From assembly GCF_036785885.1 (NCBI RefSeq), contig NC_092320.1, positions 19,345,557-19,409,556 on the forward strand: a DNA stretch of 64,000 nt, in the 5' to 3' direction. Position 1 is the first letter of the stretch. Each line of letters opens with the position of its first letter. A model generated the notes under the pieces. The model did not search any database, was not told the origin of the DNA, and worked only from the letters and a program-made list of their open reading frames with translations. Of this stretch, positions 56,500 to 64,000 are shown piece after piece. The stretch is from Coffea arabica. Lineage: Eukaryota > Streptophyta > Magnoliopsida > Gentianales > Rubiaceae. The translations under genes were made by a program, and so were the position numbers.

Positions 56500-57525
56500 T
56501 AGGGAATTAAGAAGGCCTTACTGTATAATAGGTCTGAAGAAAAGTTAATACACTGTTAAAATAAGTGTAGAAGAGTTCAGCCAGCCATGTCTTTGCCTTG
56601 TTGTTATAGTGTGCTTGAATTTTCTCCTTCACATTATGAAAATGGTGACATTGTGCACCCCGCAAGTGTTTATGTCTTTATAAACCTTCAACAATTCGTC
56701 ATCACTGCCCAAAGTTGTGAGCAATATCCTTTTTTTCCCTTAGTTCTTTCACATCCTTGGGGTTGTCGATCAGCGATTTCATGAACTCAATATATGCTGT
56801 CACTGCTCGGTCAGTGCTGGTACTTGGGCACATTTCATAGGCAATCATATTTAAAAAGAAAACTTTGGTGTCAATCGAAACAAACCAAATTGGAACTTCA
56901 AGTGTTGCATAGAAATAACCTGATTTGAACTTGATGCCCTTCGAAGAATCAGCACTGCTGGTCCTAAAGTGAATTCCCTTGGCCTTCAACTCCGTGGCTG
57001 AACGAAAGCAATGAACGTATTTTTTCGTGCTAGAATCATTGTCAATATTTGATCTTCTCCACCGCAGAAAACATGGCAAATTATGAATATACTCGTGAAG
57101 ATTGCTGCATCTGCGAAAATTTTTGAAGTGATTGAGACAGACAGCGTCATTGCTGGCCCTAGATTTTGGAGAAATTGGTTTGTCTTTACAGGATTCAGAG
57201 ACAAGAACTGGCCAGAAAGCGTCCAGAAGATGATGGGGTAGGTCCTTATCTCTGCTAGCTATTCCACTCCCCTTGTAATTCCCGAACACAGTCCTGTTCA
57301 AGAACTCGTTGAGCACCTCTTCACCTTCTTGTTTCCCATATCTCAAACACATCAGAAACTTAAGAAGCTAGAAAGGAATTTGATTTTCAAGTAAAACATG
57401 TCACGAAGTACAATCGCCGATACCAAATCACCAAGAAATAGCGTGTGATGTAAAAGTTTGCGGCACTTTTGCATCTAGAAATTATGTCGTTGATAATGAA
57501 ATAGGCATCAGGAAGCATCATTTGT
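56500..57525 (-). pseudogene. DUF247 protein gene, 3' two-thirds, broken and cut by a CACTA insertion
   Basis: The longest open piece (56702-57352, 216 codons) carries the DUF247 (PF03140) signature. It has HHLLDAFWPVL, then SATELKAKGIHF, KFKSGYFYATLEVPIWF and MIAYEMCP, then MKSLIDNPKDVKELREKKDI. The homology continues on both sides in other frames. Upstream are MLPDAYFIINDII (from about 57518) and LRDMFYLKIKFL; downstream are DDELLKVYKDINTCGVHN and VKEKIQAHYN, ending near 56500. So at least three frame changes or stops interrupt it. The N-terminal third is missing: homology stops at 57525, where a CACTA terminus begins. Intact DUF247 proteins are about 400-550 residues with a C-terminal membrane helix, and some act at grass self-incompatibility loci. 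This copy is not functional. Confidence 0.8.
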
Positions 57526-58423
57526 CACTACAAGAAAATTGATTTTCAATGACAAGCCATTTCTGTCACAAAAAAATGAAAAGTCGTCACTGATAACTTT
57601 TATTGACAACTTTCTAGTTGTCACAGAGTCGTCACTGAAGGCCCGTCGGTAAAAGTACATAGTGACGACCTTAAAAGTCGTCAGTGAATGGGACTGTTTT
57701 GCGACAACTGATGTCGTCAATAATTGTTGTACTTTTTAGTGATGACATAGTATCTTGTCAATGATATACAAAGTATTGTTGTCACTAAAACTAATTCATA
57801 GTTGTCATTGGTATAGACTAATTACTGACAACAGGTTGTTATCAATGGAGAATTCTATGACAACAGGTTGTTATCAATGGAGAATTCTAATTCAGTGACA
57901 ACACTTTATCACCATGAAATTTGAAGATTTTCCTACTACAATTATATCTAAAAATGAAAAATAATATATCTTACATGCCATTAAAAAACAAATAAAAGTT
58001 GTAACTGCATTAGAAGCTGCATGCCAATATACCACAAATTATCTCCAAATGTCATATAAGTTCTAGATCGTAAAATAAATGTTTCAATAAGGGGTCTAGG
58101 AGTCCCAAATTTTACATCAAATTAAGGTCGTTTTACAAAAGACTACTGAAATAAAGAAATAGAAAACTCGTGAGTGAGCTGCATGAACAAAAGACATATT
58201 CAACTCCAATGTCGGTCAATCAAACGCATGGACTCTAGTGTTGGAAATTTTAGTAATATTCATTGATCTTCCAAAAAGGTTGAATGAACTGCCATTTTCT
58301 ACATTAAGGAAGGAAAATAAGTAGTGAATACAAAGACGAGCAAAACATCAAAGTAAAAGCAACTTTGGTTAGCTTATCCACCCAAAAATGCAGTTGATTC
58401 ACATGAACATAACAAATTAAGTA
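57526..58423 (+). mobile_element. CACTA (En/Spm) transposon terminus, truncated
   Basis: Starts with the diagnostic CACTACAAGAAAA at 57526. It is followed to about 57905 by subterminal repeats built on GTCGTCACTGA, TTGTCAC and TGACAAC in both orientations. From there to 58423 it is AT-rich and unrecognised, presumably element interior. No opposite terminus (ending CTTGTAGTG) is in the window. The right side is cut by the LTR beginning at about 58424. It is inserted in the DUF247 gene. Confidence 0.75.
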
Positions 58424-58893
58424 TGCAGAGGCCCCGTCCTGGGCCGGGACACGTGGTAGCCCAGGTGCGGTCAAACTGGGCCTGAGCCCCAGGCCCTGGC
58501 AGCCGTCCGGGGCTGCGTTGCTAGGGCTCCTGGAGGGGCTGAGAATCCATCCCGAAGAGGTCGGAGACAATCCCCCCAAGTGCGGGATAAGGGCTATTCT
58601 GGGCAGGTCCCGAAACGTACGGAGGTCGGACTTCCGCACAGGTATAAATGGTAGAACACATCAACTGTACAAGGTACGCTCACTATTGGCAAATTGCTCC
58701 CGGCTGTTTATACTTCCCGTGAATTCTTCTCATCGGAAAACTAACTTGGTCGTCGGAGCGCCCTCGAGGACCGACCTCGGGCCCCCCGTTGTTAGCTCAT
58801 TCTTATCTGTTTTGCAGGCTTGGAGCCAGCTCTTCCATCAGCATCCCGAGCTCATCAGTTCAGCTCGGTCCGGGGAAGCTCAGCGCTTCTTCA
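58424..58893 (+). repeat. 5' LTR of the Tat-lineage element (about 470 bp)
   Basis: The right edge is firm: CTTCTTCA at 58893 followed by GT and the primer site. The left edge is set at TGCAGAGGCCCC, where composition jumps from AT-rich to GC-rich, and is less certain. A TATAAAT lies at 58643-58649. Confidence 0.65.
58643..58649 (+). promoter_or_regulatory. TATA box in Tat-lineage LTR
   Basis: TATAAAT in a GC-rich context within the LTR, well placed for the U3/R start of transcription. Confidence 0.5.
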
Positions 58894-58895
58894 GT

Positions 58896-58913
58896 TGGCG
58901 CCGTCTGTGGGAA
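58896..58913 (+). other. Primer binding site of Tat-lineage element
   Basis: TGGCGCCGTCTGTGGGAA, two bases after the LTR. It begins TGG, complementary to the CCA end of a tRNA, and is a sequence seen in many plant gypsy elements. I could not assign the tRNA with confidence. Confidence 0.75.
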
Positions 58914-58940
58914 CCGGAAGAGGTAAGTGCAGTTGTGCTG

Positions 58941-60620
58941 ATGGCGAGGACGCGATCCAAGCGAGCGGTAGAGAGCACCGGCCCTGGAGGCGGTGAAGGG
59001 TCCCAACGAAGAGAGGCTGAGGCATCCCGGGGCGCCGGGGGCTCAGCCCTTTTAGGAGAAAGGATGCAGCAGATCCTCCAGTTCGTGACGGAGAACCTCC
59101 CCATGCTGGAAGACATCATCCGGCAGGCGAAGGAGGGGGAGGAGGCTGGAGGCGCGCAGACCTCCAAGGCGAAGGGGAAGGAGAAGGAGCCGCTCCCCGA
59201 ACCCTCGAAGGATGAGTCGCACGACCAACCCCCCAGGAGGAAACGGCCACGGACGCCGCCTCGCCCGCGAGCCTCGGAAGTCGGAGACAGCGAAAGGTAC
59301 TCCCGCTACAGGTCCACTGGGGGCAGGCCGAGGGGCCCCTCGCCGAGGAGGCCTGCGAGGAATGGTCTTGCCCGCTCCCCAGCCCGCTCTGCCAAGAGCC
59401 GACCGCGCAATCCCCTTCACTTGAAGCCTGTCCAAGACGAGCTCGAGCAGATCTTGCGGCCGCAGCTGTACGCGGACAACTACTCCACCTCGCCTTTCCC
59501 CCGGGAGATAGAGGATTATCCCCTGCCCCGGAGGTTCAAGATCCCAATCATCGAGATGTATGATGCTTCCACTGACCCGGAAGACCACCTCTCGGTTTTT
59601 CTGACGCACATGCGTCTGCAAACCGCAGCGGATGAGATCCGTTGAAAGACCTTCCCTATGTTCCTGAAGGGGAAAGCTCGGCTCTGGTTCCAGGGCTTGG
59701 CACCAGGATCTATTCGGAGTTTCCCCGAGCTGGCTAGACAGTTCGTCGCCCAGTTCGTCTCCTCGAAGACCTACGCGAAGAACGCCACCCACCTGATGTC
59801 TATCAGGCAGAAGCCCGATGAATCGCTGAGGAACTTCATGACCCGCTTCAACGCGGAGAGCTTGCAGGTCAGGGACAAAGATGAAAAAGTGGTAATGGCC
59901 GCCTTCACGAACGGGCTCAGGGTAGAGGAGCTCTTCTACGAGTTGGCCAAAAAGCCTCCCATAAACCTGGAGGAGCTCCTAACCCGGGCGCACGCGGCCG
60001 CCAACGCAGAGGAGGCAGGTCGCCTGAAGACGGAGTCAGATCGGGAGCTCGGAGATCGGAAGGGTCGGGCGAACCCCCAAGAGGGCAAGGACATCCCGGC
60101 CAAGAAGAATGTGTTTGATCGGCTCTCGAAGGAGAAGGCGCCTGCTCCGCCGCCACTCCCAGAGAAGAGCTACACCCCTCTGACACGGCCTAGAGCTCAG
60201 ATCTTGGCTGTTATGGAGGCGGAAGGGCTGGGAGATCGGCCGCCTAAGATGGGGACACCTCGGAACAAGAGGAACCAGGACCGGTACTGTGCCTTTCACC
60301 GTGACGTGGGACATGACACGGAGGGATGCTGGGCCCTACGGAAGGAGATCGAGGATCTGATCCAGCGTGGTTTTCTGGGACGGTTCGTACGCCATGGCAG
60401 GTCGGGCCAGGAGTCCGGGCGCCATTATTATGGAGACCGGCGTGAGGGACAGCGCCGCGACCGCCCTGAGCGGCGTGACGCTCCTCGGGGCCACTCTCCC
60501 GACCAGGACATCCAGAACTTGGCGGGGGTGATCAACACCATCGCCGGAGGCCCCACGGGGGGGACAGCCATACATCTCGGAAGAGCAAGCGACCGCCCCC
60601 CGAAGGGGACGACTCCTTGA
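58941..60620 (+). pseudogene. Tat-lineage gag region (fossil, broken)
   Basis: Begins at ATG 58941 (MARTRSKRAVESTG) 27 bases after the primer site; open sequence upstream of it lies in the LTR. It has a basic, Pro/Arg-rich N-terminus (to about 59400), then the capsid (retrotransposon gag) domain with KARLWFQGL and RQKPDESLRNFMTRF. A zinc knuckle of CX2HX4HX4C type follows (CAFHRDVGHDTEGC, about 60290-60330), usual in this lineage. The frame is broken about once. Confidence 0.82.
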
Positions 60621-63600
60621 AACGCTTGCGCATGGACGAGGAGATTACCTTCGGACCAAGGGATGCGGTCCCCCTGATTTCCGAGAACCACGAGGCCATT
60701 GTGATAGACATCGTCACCAACAACTATCGGGTGAAGAAGGTGTATGTCGACCAAGGTAGCGCGGTTGACATTATGTTCTATTGGGTGTTCAAGGAGTTCG
60801 GACTGAAGGATGACCAGCTGACCCCGGTTCGGACACCTCTGGTGGGCTTCACTGGACCACCCATCAGCTCGGAGGGGATGATCACCCTGATGGTCACGGT
60901 AGGACAGGCTCCCAAATGCCGGACCGTTCCCGTTAACTTTGTGGTGGTCAAGCAGTCGTCCCCGTACAATATGTTCCTTGGGAGACCTGCTTTGAACGCC
61001 CTCCGAGATATTTCCTCCACTTTCCATCTCAGCGTCAAGTTCCCCACCCCTGGAGGGATAGCCGAGGTGCACGGCGATCCAGAAGTAGCCAGAGCTTGCT
61101 ACCTGGCCACGCTCCGCGGGCAGGAAAAGATGGTCGCCCAGACAACCTGTTTGGAGCCCTACATCCCGGGGGATGAGGCCCATCGGCTGGGCACCCAGGA
61201 TGAGGTTGAGGAGTTCCCCCTAAGGGAGGATCGGCCCGACCAGGTTCTCCGCATTGGAACCTTGTTGCCCGCCAAAGAGAAGGAGGGCTTGAAGGCCCTG
61301 TTAAGGGAATACTCCCAAGTCTTCGCTTGATCGGTGGATGACATGCCCGGGATTCCGACAGATCTGGCAGTCCACCATCTCAATGTGGATCATCACTTCA
61401 AACCAGTGAAGCAGAAGAAGAGGAGATTCGCCCCCGAAAGGAATGAGGTGATCAGGGCGGAGGTCGGCAAATTGCTGGAGTCCAAGATCATTATGGAGGT
61501 CTACTACCCGACCTGGCTGGCCAATCCCGTCCTGGTGAAAAAGGAGGACCAGACCTGGAGGATGTGCGTTGACTTCACGAACCTCAACAAGGTCTGCCCG
61601 AAGGACTGCTTCCCCCTGCCAAGGATCGACAGGTTAGTGGACTCTACTGTGGATTTTGATGTCTTGTGTTTTCTCGATACTTTTAAGGGGTACCACCAGA
61701 TCGAGATGGCGGAGGAGGATAGGGAGAAGACCTCCTTCATCATAGAGGAAGGAACTTATTGCTACCGGACCATGCCATTCGGGCTGAAGAACGCTGGAGC
61801 TACCTACCAGCGCCTGGTAAACAAGCTATTCCAAAATCAGATCGGGCGGAGTATGGAGGTGTACGTGGATGACATGATCGTTAAAAGCCGAACTGATCAG
61901 CAGCTCGTCCCCAACCTGAGGGAAATCCTGGATATCCTTCGAGAGAGCAGGATGCGGTTGAACCCGAAGAAGTGCACCTTCGGGGTCAGGTCCGGAAGGT
62001 TTTTGAGGTTCTTGGTGTCCCGAGAAGGGATCCGGGCAAACCCGAACAAGCTCCAAGCTATAATGGACATGGCCCCTCCGAGGAATGTGAAGGAGGTTCA
62101 GCGGCTCACCGGGAGGATGGCCGCATTGAGCAGGTTCCTCTCGCGTTCCGCGGTTCGGGGGCTACCCTTCTTCCGGGTCTTGAAAGCGCCGAAAGATTTT
62201 CACTGGACTGAGGAATGCCAGAAAGCTTTCGCCGACCTGAAGGCTTATTTGGCTGAGCTGCCCACTCTGACCGTCCCAGAGCTGGGGGAGACCCTATTCC
62301 TGTACCTGTCCGCCTGCAACGAGACCGTCAGTTCGGTCTTGGTACGGGAAGACGGGAGGGCTCAAAGACCGGTGTACTACGTCAACCGAGCTTTACAAGG
62401 GCCAGAGACGCGATACACGCTGGCCGAGAAGTTGGTTCTTGCCTTGGTGCATGCTGCTCGCAATCTCCGCCCTTACTTCCAGACTCACAGCATTGTAGTC
62501 CTGACTGACCAGCCCTTGCGTCAGATACTCACCAAGTCCGAGGTCTCGGGCAGAATGACCAAGTGGGCCATCGAGCTGGCTGAGCACGATCTTAGTTATC
62601 AGTCTCGTACAGCGATCAAGGCTCAAGCCTTGGCGGACTTCCTTGCCGAGGGGGCTAGCTTGACCCTGACCGACCTAATCCCCACACCCACGGACACCCC
62701 GACGGAGGAGCCGTGGGTGCTGTTCGTGGACGGCGCCTCGAGCAAGGAGAGGAGCGGAGCTGGCCTGTTCCTCACCTCGTCCACCGGGGAAGAGCTGACC
62801 TACGCCCTTAGGTTCGACTTCCCGACATCCAACAACGAAGCGGAATATGAGGCCCTGTTGACAGGGTTGCGGATAGCCCACCAAATGGGCATCACCGCGA
62901 TCCGGATTCGGAGCGACTCTCAGCTCGTCGTCCTCCGGATCCGTGGGGAGTATGAGGCCAAGGACGATGTAATGAAAAAGTACCTGGTTAAGGTACGGGA
63001 GGCAGTAGCCCTGTTCGGGACTTTTGAAATCGAGCGGGTGCCAAGGTCCCAGAACAAGCGCGCGGATGCCCTGTCAAAGCTGGCATCCTCCTCGTTTGCC
63101 CACCTGAGCAAGGAGGTCTTGGTAGACGTGGTGAAGCAGAAAAGTATCGACCAGGTCCAGGTCCTGGCGATAGACGGCTCGGCCACCTGGATGGCTCCCC
63201 TCATTGACTTCCTCAGCTCGGGTGCCCTCCCTGAGAACAAAACCGAGACTCGCCGAATCCAGTTCCGAGCTGCCAAATACGCCTACGCCGGGGGAACCCT
63301 CTACAAGAGGTCGTACTTGTCCCCCTGGCTAAAGTGCGTGACTCCCGAGGAAGGTGACTACGTTCTGCGCGAAATTCATGAAGGTATATGTGCGGCACAT
63401 GTGGGGTCCCGGGTGTTGGCCAAAAAGTGCCTCATCTTGGGCTACTACTGGCCCTCCGTCTTCCGAGATGCCGCAAACTTGGTACAGAAATGCCGAGCTT
63501 GCCAGGTGCACGCCTCGCTGCGCCATCAGCCAACTCGGGAGATGATCCCCATCCATAGTCCTTGGCCCTTCGCTCAATGGGGGATAGATCTCCTGGGTCC

Positions 63601-64000
63601 CTTCCCCCGAGCCCCGGGGAGGTATGAGCACCTCGTGGTGGCCATAGACTACTTCACAAAGTGGGTGGAAGCGGAGCCCCTGGTCTCTATCTCCGGGAGG
63701 GCAATTCAGAAGTTCTTCTGGAGGAACATAGTTTGTCGCTTTGGGATTCCGCACGTCCTGATATCTGACAACGGGCGCCAATTCGCAGAGAACCCATTCA
63801 AGAGCTGGTGCGCTGAGATCGGGATCGACCAGCACTTTACGTCAGTCGGCCATCCCCAGGCCAACGGCCAGGTGCAGAATGCCAACCGAACCATCCTCCA
63901 AGGACTGAAAACCAGGCTGGAGCTGGCCCAATCCAACTGGCTGGAAGAGCTCCCTAGTGTCCTCTGGGCTTACCGCACCACGCCCAGGACGGCCACCCAC
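60617..64000 (+). pseudogene. Tat-lineage pol region: PR, RT, RNase H, second RNase H, integrase (fossil, partial)
   Basis: Protease with VDQGSAVDI near 60747. Reverse transcriptase with FLDTFKGYHQ, then YVDDM near 61861. RNase H in the 62290-62650 part (TDQPLRQIL). A second, archaeal-type RNase H from about 62715 (FVDGASS, NNEAEYEALL, SDSQLVV). Integrase zinc finger (EIHEG...AHVGS, CRACQ). Integrase core with GIDLLGPF (about 63583) and SDNGRQF (about 63767). The region is cut by the window edge within the integrase and is interrupted at least once. Confidence 0.85.

Larger units (their letters stand above)
58424..64000 (+). mobile_element. Tat-lineage Ty3/gypsy LTR retrotransposon, 5' part (fossil, broken, runs off right edge)
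   Basis: Plus-strand, strikingly GC-rich element with LTR, primer site, gag, protease, RT, RNase H, a second archaeal-type RNase H and integrase, in that order. The extra RNase H is the mark of the Tat lineage (Retand-like). The coding region looks broken about two or three times within the window. The 3' end and 3' LTR lie beyond 64000, so the LTR pair cannot be compared. It adjoins or interrupts the CACTA fragment. Confidence 0.88.

Noticed and set aside
58518-58940. Upstream extension of the Tat gag frame into the LTR
   Set aside because: It lies in the LTR and across the primer site, so it is not part of gag; ATG 58941 is the sensible start.

Overview
The window is a piece of a flowering-plant nuclear genome, most likely a eudicot. 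It is AT-rich and gene-poor. It holds plant-type LTR retrotransposons of the Athila, Ogre and Tat groups, a 5'-truncated LINE, a non-autonomous hAT element and a CACTA end. It also holds one plant-specific host gene with an intron and a broken DUF247 gene. There are no bacterial operons, CRISPR arrays or rRNA genes, and I found no convincing tRNA gene.

Layout. Bases 1-7462 are the 5' end of an Ogre-type Ty3/gypsy element on the minus strand: a 3.56 kb 5' LTR (3899-7462), a tRNA-Arg primer site, the Ogre-specific ORF1 and the start of gag, running off the left edge. It is inserted in the LTR of the next element. Bases 7463-43243 are a head-to-tail array of an Athila-lineage Ty3/gypsy element, also on the minus strand: partial LTR, internal, LTR, internal, LTR, internal, LTR, with a period of 11,693-11,694 bp. 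Each internal region reads, in element order, tRNA-Asp primer site, gag, gag/pol, a long non-coding spacer, a third (env-position) ORF, a 3' non-coding tail and a polypurine tract. The first and third internal regions look whole; the middle one has about one break in pol. LTR copies differ by well under 1% by eye, so the array is young.

Bases 43244-58423 are the host-like part. They hold diverged non-coding duplications, an 890 bp hAT-type element with a perfect 8 bp target duplication, and a LINE tail with a perfect 17 bp target duplication. They also hold a two-exon gene for a secreted organ-specific (P4/S2-like) protein with five KDFESK repeats, a copia-like solo LTR, and a DUF247 pseudogene cut by a CACTA transposon end. 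From 58424 to the right edge lies a GC-rich, plus-strand, broken Tat-lineage Ty3/gypsy element (LTR, primer site, gag, protease, RT, two RNase H domains, integrase).

The signals least explained by standard annotation are these. (1) Two islands of ATCCGA/TCGGAT palindromes, one in the Athila LTR and one upstream of the env-position ORF of the same element. (2) Three hairpins in the Ogre LTR that share one 7-nt loop while their lower stems differ and still pair. (3) A hairpin motif duplicated on both sides of the env-position ORF. (4) The internally amplified secreted-protein gene with twin G-boxes. All age and similarity estimates were made by eye.
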